Positions 45,640 to 58,843 of a stretch of 64,000 nucleotides of DNA are shown in pieces (positions within the stretch are counted from its first letter, which is position 1; the number at the start of each line of letters is the position of its first letter). The notes below the pieces were generated by a model that had not been told where the DNA came from, ran no database searches, and saw only the letters and a list, made by a program, of their open reading frames with translations. Origin of the DNA: Neoechinorhynchus agilis (Eukaryota; Acanthocephala); the NCBI GenBank assembly GCA_051530055.1, contig CM121341.1:3100001-3164000 (forward strand), read 5' to 3'. The position numbers and the translations under genes were made by a program.

Positions 45640-48600
45640 GTAGATCCAATTCGGTTCATATTTGTGTAGTACATCATCCGAACAATACCGAAATGTTCTG
45701 ATGAACATCTTTAAGGACATAAGCAATAAGGGAGTCATTAATTGCTGGGCTATGCTCCGACAAAATGAGACAAAAGCTGCCCGAAATAGCGAATATATCC
45801 TTAGAGGAAACGATTCAGCAGGCATATATTATAGAACAAGCTGAAGCCGATTGCCGCTATTTCAATACCAATCAATACAATTACATCGAAAAAAATGAAA
45901 CCAACCATTGCAACCGTATTCAAAACGAAATTACGGAATCACTTAACAACCATCGAACCAAAGTTCCTGAATGTCTAGCAGCCAATTAAAACAAACAAGC
46001 GTGTTTTTTCTGTGGGAATAGACGCCATGCCAAATCAATATGCCCTGCAAAAGATTCCAAATGTAACAAATGCCAGGAGATTGGCCATTACTCAAGAGTA
46101 TGCAGGTCCATGTCAAAGATAGCCGCTTATCTCGTTACTAGCAATTGAAAATGATTATCGTCGAACTTCGCAAACAATCACAATAAATAACAAAGACAAT
46201 TTTTCTGTTCTGTTCGATACTGGAAGTTCTCAGAGCTTTATCGATGATCAGCTCGTAAAGCAACTAAACCTCAAAATGATATACGGGCAAATGCCCGTAA
46301 GATTAGCTTCTGGCGATATAGAACGGAGCACGACCGGAATAACCCGTTCCAACATTAAATTCAAAGGGATTATCTATGAAAATGTCGAACTGTATGCGCT
46401 TAAAAATGTATGCACCGATATAATTTTTGGAAGATCATTTATGAATAAGTTCAAGGAAGTAAAATTCCTTTTTGATGGAGATGGATCGCTTGAATGCATG
46501 GCAATGGATGGAGAGATGACTCCTCGTCTTTTTGCAAATCTCAATCAGGGTTGTCGACCAATAGCGGTGAAATCAAGGAATTATAGTCAACTCAATAAAG
46601 TCTTCATTAAAGAAGAAGTTAAACGTATGTTATAGGAAGGAATAATTACCCATAGTCAGTCTCCTTGGCGGGCGCAGGTATTGATTGTTCGAAGTAACGC
46701 AAGTAAGCCTCGAATGGTGATTGATTATGCATCAACAATATACAAATATACCGAACTAGATGCATACTCTCTTCCAAAAATCGACGATCTAGCCCGAGAA
46801 GTAGCACAATATAAATATTTTATAGGTCATCGATCTTCGACATGCATACCATCAAATACCAACCAACAGGCTGTATAGGATCTTTACAGCTTTTGAAGCG
46901 AATGGTGGTCTTTATGAATTTACCCGGATTCCATTTGGGTATCACTAACGGCGTAGCGGCTTTTCTGAGAATAATGAATTCGATCATTGATAAAAACAAG
47001 CTGAAAGGTACCTATGCATATTTGGACAATATCACAATTTGTGGATCTACAATTGAAGAGCACGATGCAAATCTAAACAATTTTAAAAAAATCGCAGAAG
47101 ATCTTGGGTTGCCATTCAATGATAAAAAATACATTTTCAGGACTAATCAGATAGCAATGCCGGGATACCTAATTTCTTACTAGAGTATAAAACCGGATCC
47201 TGAAAGGATAGAGAGTCTTTTTGCATTCCAATTGGATATCTGACTTTTCAACCAAAATCAACCCGATCATTCGTACCACGGAATTCCCGTTGAATCAAGA
47301 ATCATTAGAAGCTTTTGAATCTATCAAGCAGGAAATCGGGAATGCTGCTCTGAGCTGTCTGAATCCGAGCCATCGCTGCTACCCTGAGTCAAAACGGAAA
47401 ACCTATAGCTTTTTTCTCACGCATCCTTTCACCTCAGGCAATTGTCGAGAGTGTACGAAAATGGAGACACTGGCTAACTGGAAGGGCGTTTTTGATCATT
47501 ACTGATCAACAATTTGTATCTTTTATGTTCAATATCAATCACAACAATAAGATTAAGAACGACAAAATCGAAAGATGGCGTGTAGAGTTATCCTGCTACA
47601 AATTCGAGATCAAATACCGACCAAGTCGATTGAATGTCAGTGCAGATGCTTTTTCAAGATTAGATTGCCGTGCCACTAATACGAAGGATCTAATTTATAT
47701 ACACAATGAATTGGCTCATCCAGGTGTGCAATGGCTGGCCAACTTTCTGAGAACCAAGAACCTACCATATTCCTTAAATGATGTGAAACGTACCTGTGAG
47801 GATTGCTCGATCTGCTCTGAATTCAAACCTAGATTTTATAAACCGCCAGATCTGCACGTAGTAAAAGCTACCAAACCTTTTGAGCGTTTAGTGGTTGACT
47901 TCAAGGGACCGATACCGAGTTCGACAAACAACAGATTAATATTTCTTTTGGTAGATGAGTTCTCACGGTTTCCGCTAGCGTTCCCATGTAAAGACACTTC
48001 AAACCGGACTGTTAAGACTTGTCTACTGCAAATATTTACTTTATTTGGACTCCCGGAATAAATTCACAGCGACAATCGAAGCTGTTTTCACTTCGAAGAT
48101 ACTAGATCTTTCCTGTCGGACTTAGGAGTCGCGATTAGCTATTCCAGCCCGTATAACCCGCGTGGTAATGGTCGGTGTGAGAGATATGTCGGAATATTGT
48201 GGCGAAACGTCAGAATGCTACTAGCGTCAAAATCTCTGCCCCTAACAGAATGGGAAACCGCTTTACCAATGGCGCTTCATGCAATGAGGTCGTTACTGTG
48301 TACTACTACGAATTCCACTCCTCATGAACGATTATTCAATTTCCCTCGAAAGTCACGATGTACGAATCTCCTTCCAACTTGGCTCAGAAAAACAGGTCCA
48401 GTATGGCATAGAAAACCGTTTTGCAATAGCAAGTATGACGAACCGAATGGAGAAAGTCGATCTTCTAAACGCCAATTGTCGGTATTCTACAATCCAATTC
48501 GATGACGGGCACAAAAGTATTATACCAACTAAAGAGCTAGCCTTATATTCAAACAACGAGCAAGAGTCGGAAGACGGGGAGATATCCCACTTATCAGCTA

Positions 48601-48800
48601 ACAACAATGCACCACAAGATTACGAAAACGAAGAAACTGAGGACGAAACGCATGCTGGAACAGACGAATTATCTCTAGAGTCACCAACCGCTATTCAACA
48701 ACCTCGGAGATCTTCGCGAATACGAAAACCTCCAAGATACCCGGAGGAAAAGTATAAATGGGGAGAATGTGATAAAAGTTGTCATCCGTAATCGATCGTA
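45640..48800 (+). mobile_element. Ty3/gypsy retroelement fossil (broken)
   Basis: Parts in order: gag end with two zinc-knuckle motifs (near 46.0 kb), an aspartic protease with a DTGSS-type active site (near 46.2 kb), reverse transcriptase and RNase H (about 46.6-47.6 kb), an integrase with its zinc-binding and catalytic regions (about 47.7-48.3 kb), and a Ser/Glu-rich C-terminal end. The polymerase motifs resemble the CsRn1/Kabuki-like branch of Ty3/gypsy; this is tentative. Several breaks (about half a dozen) show that it is dead. No 5' LTR was found: the left side abuts a Penelope-like remnant, so the element is 5'-truncated. A possible 3' LTR region with an AATAAA follows after 48.8 kb but could not be paired. 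Moderately old. Confidence 0.85.
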
Positions 48801-49149
48801 AATGCGTGCATACGGTCGATTACATTATCGATCGGTTTAGTATCTGTTTGCAGAGTTAAATTGTCGTTAATTATTCGAACGTTGTTTTTTGTTTAATAAA
48901 ACTCTCCAAGTGCAGTACAGGGACTCACCCCTGGTAGCGAGAATTCATAACTCTTTAATTTCAGATTTTCGTGATATCGATGTTTTGAAATCAATAATAA
49001 CGGTTGTTTGTCTAAAGATTGAATTACGAATAACTCAACATCTATAGCAGGTATCGCAAATCTTAAAGTAGATATGGAATTAGTGCGTCGAGGGGTACCA
49101 ATTATACTATTTTCATAATACAAATAAAACCCCTATCAACCCTACCATT

Positions 49150-49735
49150 ACAACAATTTCTACAACATCTCTGCCCATTTTCACATGAGCACAACACTCG
49201 TTAAACTAATTCGTTTCATCCTCCCTTGAATGCGCACCTCCTTATACCTACGCTCCTTTTTCCATGCTGCCGAATCCTTTCAGGTAACATAACCTGAAAT
49301 GTCATATATCATTGTCCTCGGGGTGAATTTGATTGTACGTTGGCGAATCCTGTCCCCCGTGTTGTCGTGTGCGGATCAAATCCCCACACTTCGGGTATTA
49401 GCAAACCCGCGATGCTGCTTATGTCATCCCCATTTTAGATAAAGATTAAGAGGCAAGGAAAACCTTGCGAAATATTTCTCAAATAAATAAATGAGTAACG
49501 ACAACACCGGGGACAGGATTCGCCAACGTACAATAACCCGAAGTGAAACTGAGGAAAGACCAACCTTACAAGCGCTCCTTCACGAAAGGACATTCCCGGC
49601 TGGAAATTCTCACTCGAACGGACATCCCCAGACCAGACACTCCTACCCGAGAAAACATACAAAAAACACAATATCTGTGCGTTTATGAGGACCCAATGGT
49701 ACATGGGTCTAATTTCTTAAACACAAAAAATTAAT
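49150..49735 (+). mobile_element. LINE 3' fragment interrupted by a Penelope-like insertion
   Basis: Left part (TTTTCACATGAGCACAA to CATAACCTGAAATG) and right part (GAAACTGAGGAAAGACCAAC and on) are consecutive in the LINE copies at 12.4-13.5 kb (minus strand there). Here they are split by 49302-49533. Confidence 0.7.
49302..49533 (+). mobile_element. 5'-truncated Penelope-like tail with inverted end
   Basis: The right part (about 49366-49533) is the sense-strand 3' end of the element seen at 39480-39700, including its last coding bases. The left part (49302-49365) is an inverted copy of the same tail (ATTGTACGTTGGCGAATCCT and on). The piece is flanked by 12-bp near-identical repeats, TAACCTGAAATG and TAACCCGAAGTG, likely the target-site duplication. 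Confidence 0.75.
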
Positions 49736-49836
49736 AAAACGTGATATTATTATAAATGCAATCGCGTTTGACCAGCACGATCGTTTTTCGAATGCCTCAA
49801 AATCGATTGGATTTTAAAGGGAATCAGATCATTAAT

Positions 49837-51068
49837 TTAGGAGGCACTGTTGCAATTGGCTGATTTGGAATTCGCATTTGGCATTTCGGATTTATTGCCA
49901 ACCGTCGAATTCGCATCCTGCGGTTCAGAATCGATCTTATCGCTGGGCACCAAGCCGAGATACTCTTCAAAGATGTCCACTTTTAGATCATCGGATAATT
50001 CATTGACGTCAGAATGAACTGTTTCGGATTCCAGGCTTCCTATAAGTTCGTGTACAATAGATTTATCCTTAACCGCCTTTGTCAAACGCTCTTCAGCTCG
50101 AATTGATTTCCTAGCGATTAGCTCATGACAATCAAATTTTCTAGATCGGTCCTTTAAATGTTCATCTAAGTTATTTTTGAGTTGATTTGTACCTTTTTCA
50201 TCCGTTACTGTATCCAAAAAATGATCCGAAGAATTTCGATATCGTCGCAGTCCAACTTTACGAGGAGGATGCTATTTTTTCGACTTTCATTACCATTTGC
50301 TCTACTTCTCGATTTATGGACGACTGAATTTCAGGAAATTCGGATTCTTCATTATCGACGTTTCAGATTCGAACTTTGTTTCCATAATTAGAGATCATAG
50401 GAGCTTCATAATTTTCGGCTACAGTCGAATTCGGTTCATATTTTTTGATTATTATATTTTCCGTGCTCAACAGTTGATCTCCAGCTTCAACCTGTAAACA
50501 AATTTCGTTGACTACCTCGTTATTCAAGTTCTCGTTTTGGTCGAAATGATTTGATGATGGCACAAAAAGATTTCGCCCAGAACTTCGATAACAAGAAAAA
50601 CCATCTTTGCTTTCGATGTCATCCGTTTTGTGAGCATTCAGTCTGCAGTTCTGAGAAAAGTTTATCGGGTTCTCCGCCAATGAGGTGATATTTTTCATTA
50701 TCGTTCGTACCTTTTTTTGCTTCTCCAGATCCAGAATCTTCTTCCCTGCAACTTAGTTCAATATGAGTTCGTTTTGGGAATTCAATGCATTCGTTTTTGT
50801 CAAACGACAAACACTTTCCTATTATAAGAGTATCCTTTCCGTGTTTCGATAGTCGAGAGTAATCACCAAGACACGTTTTTCGACATTTTCCAGTGAAAAA
50901 CTCGGTTCCCAAAGCCCTCGACTTTTCGGCCGAATTTATCTTATAACCAAGTTCGTTTGCATTTTTATTTTCGCGAATATAATCGATTTGAAGCTGTATT
51001 TTCCCTTGAAGGTAAGCTGGCTTGCTTCTCGTTAAGTTGTATTTGAAGCATCGATAGTTTTCCTGCAT
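49837..51068 (-). CDS. hypothetical acidic protein, multi-exon, structure unresolved
   Basis: Three long minus-strand frames follow one another: 51068-50710 (starts M-Q-E-N-Y-R-C-F-K-Y), 50645-about 50363, and 50217-49837 (ends N-C-N-S-A-S). A good donor (AAAAG then GTACG) and acceptor (TTTTCTCAG) bound a 60-nt intron between the first two, but the phase is off by one next to a run of seven A, so a base error or another site is possible. The middle-to-last junction was not solved. Composition is Glu, Asp, Ser and Asn-rich with no domain I recognise; likely a disordered regulatory protein. Confidence 0.45.
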
Positions 51069-51719
51069 TACAGATAAAATTTAACTCTCTGAGCTTCATC
51101 CTTTTGCTATGTAACTCTTCGACTTCTTAGAATTTTACAAGGCACATTCCGTAACATTTGTCATCGAATGAATAACTCAACTCGTTAATGTCGAAATTGT
51201 TTGTTTATGGCGAAAAAATTTAAAAGAATATATTAGATGCGATATTTCGGCACAATATTATGCTGTTATCAAGGTCTAAAAAACAGACGGGGAATGGCAA
51301 ACATGAACAATTCAATCTTTAAACTTATACGGCAGATTTAATACGAATCTGCTTATCTTGACGCAAGGGGAATTTAATCTACTGCACTAAGGATAAAAAG
51401 AACCGTGATGGCAAGCGAGTTCCCGAATCTCAGTCAGTGATACCGGGTAATCCCCATTTTTATAATAATAACACGTTTTATTTGTTGATTCACAAAAAAA
51501 CAGGACCATGTTCCTTTGGGTCCCCTGAAGCGTCGCATTTGGGTATAATAATGAACCAATTGAACAGCGGATGCATATTGGTGGCCTCTTTGATTCAGCT
51601 GAAGCTAACCAAAGTAAACACAGACGACAACTATATAATCGAATGTGTCATTTCTTCGCAGGAATGGTGGAGGCATCTAAACAAGATATGAATCTAATTC
51701 TCCAAGATTTCATCGGAAT

Positions 51720-52885
51720 GATTTGAAAGAAGAGTTGATAATACGTAAAGGGCGCTGGGGGAAATTTGTACCACTAACAATGGGACATTACGTTGACACA
51801 AGCATATCAAATGGTTCTGTGTTCAATTTGTCACAGATTGTCTTAAAACCTGATATTACGGCACAGCTCAATTATGGATTGGACTTTATTTATGTTGGCA
51901 AACTCAACAACTTGAAACTATACGTTGAAATGGCGAAGGTGATATCTAAAGCTCATTTTGTTGGGATCACAATTCCATTATGGGAGGTGCAGGAGCAGGA
52001 TTAAACGGACCAACATACCGCAACGACTGATTTTAGCTGTGAATGATCTTAGTCGAATTAATAACGTACGAATCATGAAGTTGGACAAAAGCATGGTATT
52101 CTGGATGGTAGATGAAGACCACTGCCATAGGATGCCCGTGGATACGCTATCGGGTACAGAGTTTCGATACAACGATGAATGCATCACTAAAAAACGAGAA
52201 ATGATGTTTAATCAATTATTACGCTAAAGAAACGTGAAAGGATTGATACGGAAATATACCAAAAAAATCGATCCAGCCATGGGAAGACGCCGAATATGTG
52301 CTTATTTTGTCCAAAATACATAATTCGCCATTAAAATCCCGACCAATTATAGTCTCGCATTCTGCATACATCACTAGAACAGCTAAAACATTGACTAACA
52401 TGTTGCGAAATTTAATGCCGGTGGATAAGCACACAGTTTCAACGGGCATAGAGTTCCTGGGAAGATTGAAGGCGAACTCAAATGGAGAATATAGAATTGT
52501 TTCTATTCATGAAAATACCATTGGACTCAGCGGTCAACCTCGCAATTCCTATACATCATCGCAATGTAGAAGGCTGGAATTTAACTGAATCTGAATGAAA
52601 GGAACTCTTTTAAATGTTTACGACGAATACGAATTTCAATTTCGAAGGCAAGAGCTATCAACAAGTAGATGGACTGTCCAGGGGGCCCCCTTGGCCCAAG
52701 TCATCGCCAAATTGCTCATGCGCGATTGGGAGGCCAGGTATGTATCCAGCCTACAGTTTGTCAAATTTTTTCAGAGATACGTAGATAATACTTTTATCTT
52801 AATCAACAAATCCACAAAGACGGGAAAGTTTCCGATCGATTTTGCAATCGTGTTCACGCCGAGTGGTTCCTCCTCGCTATAAATA
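51720..52885 (+). mobile_element. Penelope-like element: reverse transcriptase region
   Basis: Broken frames in order match the Penelope-like polymerase: NLSQIVLKPDITAQLNYGLD near the start, V-R-I-M-K-L-D-K-S-M-V-F-W-M, then K-I-H-N-S-P-L-K-S-R-P-I-I-V-S, and near 52.6-52.8 kb Q-G-A-P-L-A-Q-V-I-A and FQRYVDNTFILI (R-Y-V-D-D in active elements). The endonuclease half is absent. The preceding 300 bp may be its 5' end but show no motif. Confidence 0.7.
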
Positions 52886-53437
52886 GCCATACAAAACCTA
52901 AGATTTGGAGAAAAAAAGAACTTCAGTCGCAATGCGATGGGGATTTTCTCAACCCCCCAACACTGCGATTTTAAGGAAACAAAATTTTGCGATGAATACC
53001 ATCACCCGACACTTACTTTACTCTAATGAAAGCAAACGACTTTTCATTTATTGTGCTAGAAAATTTGTATTCAGTGTATTTTGGTAAAACGTTTATCGCC
53101 AATCAATGCAAATGTTTTTTAGCACGATCCATTGTTTCTGATTCGACAGTTTCGAGCGGAAACCTTTAATCAACAACGAGTATAAAAATTATTCAAATAT
53201 AAGAAATTTGACGAATACGATATTATTTACACTGATTTTTGTTTGAAATCGCCTTTTAAGTGCTAGATAAAAAGGGTACAAATGGAAATGTTAAGGCATT
53301 TTCGTAAACTCTGATTTTAATCATTTGAATAATATCCTAGCGGGTAATTATTTTCGATTTATCCTTAGTTCGGCTGCCCATTGCTGCCTTTCTTTTTCTC
53401 ACAAAAGGCCTTGGCAATATAACATTGTTGTTTTTAA

Positions 53438-54151
53438 TCACAAAAAATCACTACTACTTCTCGTTATTGTTACTGTATTGTTGGACTTCACGAATGATAC
53501 ATCCTCGGGCAAATCGTCTATATCAGCAATGAAATCCATGAGTTTATCGCGGCATTTTATCAAGTGGATTCGCGCCAATGTCCTATGTCCGAGAAAAAGC
53601 TTAGAAATTTTAAATACATAGGAAAATAGCAATGGTGGCCGTAGGACAAGACAGTATGACAAACGCTCTGGATAATGACTGCTTAACATATCGGCTGAGT
53701 ATCGAATGATATTAAAATCGATATTTCTCCAGCCTATTCCATATACATCGAATAAAATACTAACACGTGAGCCTCTTTTTAACGCAGTTTCGATCAAGAC
53801 GATTATAAATTCCTTGAACTTATCATCTTGTAGGTTGCCATCATGTTTCGAACATCTTACAAGGATTATCGGATGTCCGCGATTGTCTCTTACATCGTTA
53901 AGAACCTCTGCTTCGTGCTCTTTAATGTAAGAAGGCGCTTTTGGATCTTTGCAATCCGGCAAAACCAACTCGTGAGGTTTAATGACTTTCCTCCACTCGA
54001 AATCGCATCGGATGTTTTTTTCTGCTTCTTGAATATTTCCATCTTGCGCCAAATAAAACCGTTCAATGGTATTTGCGGTTATATTGGGAATATCTTGCAG
54101 CGCCGCTTGTAGTTTAATCAAGTGCTCTTGTGATATCTTCTCCAGCTGCAT
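53438..54151 (-). CDS. CRAL-TRIO (SEC14-like) lipid-binding protein
   Basis: A single-exon frame of 237 residues. Residues 1-55 form the helical CRAL-TRIO N region (T-I-E-R-F-Y-L-A-Q-D-G-N, D-F-E-W-R-K-V). The lipid-binding domain follows: GHPIILVRCSKHDGN, SILFDVYGIGWRNIDFNIIR, HYPERLSYCLVLRPPLLFSY and F-L-G-H-R-T. Spacing is closest to MOSPD2/SEC14-type members, but no MSP domain follows. Such proteins move or present phosphoinositides and other lipids in the cytosol or at membranes; the ligand here is unknown. The start Met is followed at once by the expected helix, so the protein looks complete. Confidence 0.8.
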   Translation of the reverse strand: MQLEKISQEHLIKLQAALQDIPNITANTIERFYLAQDGNIQEAEKNIRCDFEWRKVIKPHELVLPDCKDPKAPSYIKEHEAEVLNDVRDNRGHPIILVRCSKHDGNLQDDKFKEFIIVLIETALKRGSRVSILFDVYGIGWRNIDFNIIRYSADMLSSHYPERLSYCLVLRPPLLFSYVFKISKLFLGHRTLARIHLIKCRDKLMDFIADIDDLPEDVSFVKSNNTVTITRSSSDFL

Positions 54152-54514
54152 TTTTTAAATTTGGTTTAGCATAATCGGTACTCGTTTATTTGCAGCTCTA
54201 AAAACTAAGATTTTGTTATTTAAAATAAAATTAAATAGCTAGCGGTTCGGAGCTATCGTTCCAGACTTCGTTAATGTGCCGACCGAAACAAATACTTTTT
54301 ATAATGACATAAAATGCTACTTACGATACCAATACAACTGCATGAACAAGAATGTTCAATAACAAAATTGTATTTATTACTGGTTTCATATAAATGCAAT
54401 TCCTAGTTAATATTATTTCAGCTATTTTTAGGCAATGAATTCATTCGATTAAGAAAAGATTCAAAAAGCCACCTCCTACTTTTAGATGGTTCGAACATTC
54501 TAATCGTATCTTTA

Positions 54515-55056
54515 TTAAACTCCATGACTAGACAGCGTTTGATACAGATGCACCACTACCAACAATGCGAACGCTCCGATCGTCAATAAATGGGCACAAA
54601 CTCCGTTTTTGTATAAAATGAGAGCGAGATAGATCCAAGAGACAAGCAGTGCGGTATGCATAAACTCTAATAAGCTCCGTTTAAGTAGACAACGCTTAAA
54701 TGATCGAAAATCATTTATCTTCACCTCTTCAACCTTTTCTTTAGCCAGCATTTGAGCTGAGGCGTTCTGGCTTGAATAAAAATTATCTAAATGTAACGTT
54801 TCATTGGTAATAAATGTGCTGCAATAGAGCGGTTCGTAAGCAAGACTAATATTGTCATCCACACCAGATATTGTTATAAAAGATATAAAAATACCTGGTT
54901 TAAACTTATACAAGATCTATGGTAGTGATACCCAGAAAACTTCCTATTTCTCAAACACAATTGATTCCGACAACCAATTTCAACCTCATCTTTAATTTTA
55001 TCCATAATATTAATGTGAAAACTAATTCCTACGAGATACTTTTCGTCGCTATGCAA
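54515..55056 (-). CDS. hypothetical protein with two C-terminal membrane helices
   Basis: The main frame (54913-54515) reads FKPGIFISFITISGVDDN, a charged middle (MLAKEKVEEVKINDFRSFKR) and two helices: FMHTALLVSWIYLALILY and LLTIGAFALLVVVHLYQTLS. A likely first exon starts at M-D-K-I-K-D-E near 55017 and can join in phase through a 68-nt GT-AG intron ending CTACCATAG. No family recognised. It is on the same strand as the CRAL-TRIO gene, 360 bp upstream of it. Confidence 0.5.
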
Positions 55057-58000
55057 CCGGTGAATTAGCTCTCCTTTTGAAGATTTTTCTTATGTACTGT
55101 ACGAAATCCGATAATTAACCTTTGTAAACCTATAATCATTTTAATTGCTGAGGTCCCTTAGAAGGTTACATATTGAAGATAGAAAAATGCTTCTCTACTT
55201 TCTGGTGAAAATAATGACAAAATAGTTAAGATACGTGAAAATTCGCCGTCTCTTGTGAAATGGATAAAATAACAACTTTCATGATCAGCACAATTACAGA
55301 GCATTTTTATGGCATTTGATTGAATATGAAAGTTAGCAAGTGAAAGAGTTCTAAAATTAGTACATTTTAGTATCTGTACGATCTCATGTAAGCTATTGAA
55401 CATTTATTTAGCTAAGAAGAGTATCCTTTACGAATACTTCGCAAAATCAGACTCATTTTGCTCCAAAAATTAGCGAACTTTTGCTAGGAAGTGAAATACT
55501 CCAACCTTCTATGAAAAGCGGTATTTACAATTTTTTTTCGCGTGGGTACAATTTCCAAATAGTATACAATCGAGATACAAAAATCCACTAATATCGGCGT
55601 TTTCCTGTTAGATAGACTCTTGTGCGTGTTTTATAATAATTTTCACAAAAACAGAAATTATTTGTTATAATAATTCTATTTGAAGATTTAATTATTCATG
55701 TTTTTATATGGCGGAAAATTTGAAGTAATTTATTCTCTTGAGCCTATTTGGCTTTAATTTAAAAATAAAAACGAAAAGAAAGCTATTAAAATGCTTAAAA
55801 GGACGTTTGCATTTAGTTCAATAGCAGAGCAATTTATTAAAAATCTGCTTATTTCCTAAAATAAGGAAAGTATTTTTGTCAAAAAATTATATCAGATAAA
55901 TTTAAAAGAAATGCAACTTGATAGTACAACCCAATTCTTGGAATATCAGCTTTAAGATGCCATTTAGCCTTTGATTGAAAAAAGGCCGCTTAGTCACGAA
56001 TACATTCAATTCGCTTAACGCTTTTCATTGGCTTGTTTTCACGACAATTTAATCGCCAAGATATAACCCATGCGAGCTCATGCGTTAAACATAAGCAGAT
56101 TACTGTAAAGCGATACTATCTTGCGCCATAGAGTCCGAATTTTTATAGATTAGATTCATCAGCACTTTCATTTTTTTTAATGAGCTGTTAAATGAAAATC
56201 ATGTAAGGATAAAATATGAATATCTCTTCAACACTTGAATAAAACGACTGACTTTGATAGCGTGATGAAACAAAATTTAAAATGGAAAAGATAGCATATC
56301 TTTAAACTTCAGTATCACCCAACGGGGTAAAAAATTCATGTAAGTTAGAACAAAACTAATTAAAACGTCCAAAGAAAAAGGCCAAGATTTATTTCTAGGA
56401 AAATAATAAAACGTCAGTTGGAGTATACTCGATGAAATTAAAATTATAAAACAAGATTTCACACGTCAGTTAAGCAGTTTGATATGTCGACGCAAACGAG
56501 GAAAATAAATTAGACTACAAAAGGTTGGATCAGATAGTTTTAAATTTCAGCATAGTGAAATGCATCAGGCAAACGTTTCGACTCCGGTACCACATTTAAG
56601 ATTTTTTCCCTACGGCAGGAAACAAATCTGAGCACTATATCAGGAAAATATTTAAGCGTAATTCACGCAATTCCTAATCTCGTATCGAATTTTTTAAATG
56701 GGAAATACATCATTTTTACGACAAATCCTTCTAACCAGAAAATATAAACAAAAGGATGTTGCTGTCACTGATGTATAGAAATAAATTTATTACGACAAAT
56801 TTGTTTTTAATATAATTTAAAAATCAGTCGGGCATGACGATGAAAATTAGAAAACTCTTACTTGTAGGATTGAGAAAAGGATAAATTGTTGCGAATCAAC
56901 AACTTATTTTGGTTACAGAGTTTCTTTTTATTGATTTTAGGCGACTTATCCGTAATCGACAATATATGTTAAAAATTCATTTTTCGCAACCTAAAATGCT
57001 AGTAGCTTATCTGATAATAATTGAACTAAAAATTCTATGATCATTTAATTTCAATCTCTTTTCTTATTACATTTAAACGCGTTTTCCCGTTCACGTTTTA
57101 AAATACGATACAAACATCAATAAATTTTAAAGAAAATTTGTTACGCCAAGATGTATGGGAGATCCACTAATGTTTTGTAAACATTTACTAAAATTCATAT
57201 GAACGATTTGTCGGCTTTACGTTTAAAATCATCCAAAAATCGTAACATCCTTTGTTTAAGACACTTCGAAATCAAAATTACAACAACAATATTTTCGCAA
57301 ATTTTCTTAGTCTGCAATTCAGTCTTCCTGTTGAGAAAGTAATTAATTAATTTTAATCGATTCCGCGAAACATATAAGATTTAATTTTCTGAAGATACTT
57401 TGCAATAAACTTTAGATATACTAAAAGCTATAGCATAAATATCCTAATTAGGACAAACGATATGTGCTATTTTTGACGAATCAAATTTTTCAATCACTTA
57501 CGGATAAATAAACTATATTGTCGCAACCGATTCCAATTTCTGTGAAATCTTTTTATTGTTTCCGAAACACACTTTTTTAAACACCTCTTTCAAATGCAAT
57601 AAATTAAAAAGGAATTGAAGGAAAATTGGCTATTGAATTTATTAAAGTTGAACTTTTAAAAAGATTTGCCATGTATAAGAATTCAATATAAATATCGAGA
57701 TGGAATATGAGCGTTTTCGCATATAAAAATGACTTTAAATGCTCGGGAATTTTCTTGTTTTTCTCGCTGTTATTTAAAAGGCCAACAAATAACTTACCTT
57801 AGCCGAGATTCTTAATAGCTTGTCCTTGTAAAAAAGTGTTTTTGATCATTTGATTATTCAGCGAATCAAGCAAATCTTACTTTTCCATGAAAGAGCATTA
57901 TAGCACACTGGGGAATTGTCACTGTTCATGAGATGGCTCGAATATTTGGGAATTTCCCTTAGAAAACGATTATGTCTAGATTATAAAAAGCCAATAATTC

Positions 58001-58606
58001 GTGCATCAACATTCATAAGTATAATTGTGTTAAAAGACGGTCGCATGAGACATTAGTTTCCACACAAACATCAACCTAGTCACGAAGACCCACTATTTTT
58101 TCTGGAGTGATTAAAAGGAGTGGTTTTTTTACGTGCCAAATGACAATTCCGTATAAATTTTCCTTGTTTATTTCAAGGCTTTGAGTAGACAAGTGTTCGT
58201 GATTATTCTCGATTATCACGGTGGAAACTTAAACCCGCAGACAAATCGTGTCGAAGTATAAATAACCCATTGAATCCATCAATTAGAACCCGAATCAACC
58301 AATGCAATACTGTTTTCATTCGAATCTTCGAATGTGCTTTAATTCTGTAAATGAAATCACCACAAAAAGATACTAGGAGTCACTTTCACTCAAATACGTA
58401 ACTAAATGAGCTGTTCTGCTGTCGAAAAAAGTATACCGCATTTGTTGCCATAAATTAAGCTCTATTAAAAGATCTCCTATATTTTTCATAAAAAATTAAC
58501 GTTTAATTGATTATTTCTAAGGTAATGCTTTAATTATGAAAGCGCATTTTTCCGATTTAATTAAAACGACCACTAAAATATCATTCGTGATATTTTTATA
58601 TAAAAG
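55057..58606. other. gene-free AT-rich stretch
   Basis: No domain-bearing frame was found on either strand over 3.5 kb; the few small frames look random. Confidence 0.45.
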
Positions 58607-58843
58607 ATGCATCACATAAGAACGAGTGATTTCCGAACTCATCCTAATTTACCAAGACACAAACGTGACAGCTCACAATGCATTCGACGACAATCGGTGA
58701 GTTTGCTAATTGCGTAAATTTGATGATATTTGATCAAAAGTTCATTTTAGCTATTTTCAACGACAAGTAAACAATCGGAGACATCTCCGGCGGACCCAAG
58801 GACACTTGCCAGGTTATATGCATCCAAACAATTCCGAATAAGG
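58607..58843 (+). CDS. possible 5' exons of the NHL gene
   Basis: A frame from ATG 58607 to 58696 (30 codons) ends at GTGAGT; a 54-nt intron ending CATTTTAG leads to 58751-58843 (31 codons), ending at GTATGT. Both junctions are phase 0 and the sequence stays open (S-D-F-R-T-H-P-N-L, ETSPADPRTLARLYASK). An acceptor at 59865 (CTATAG) would join it in phase to the NHL frame. Against this, a TATATAAAAG box lies just before the ATG, which would put the transcription start after it. Confidence 0.3.
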
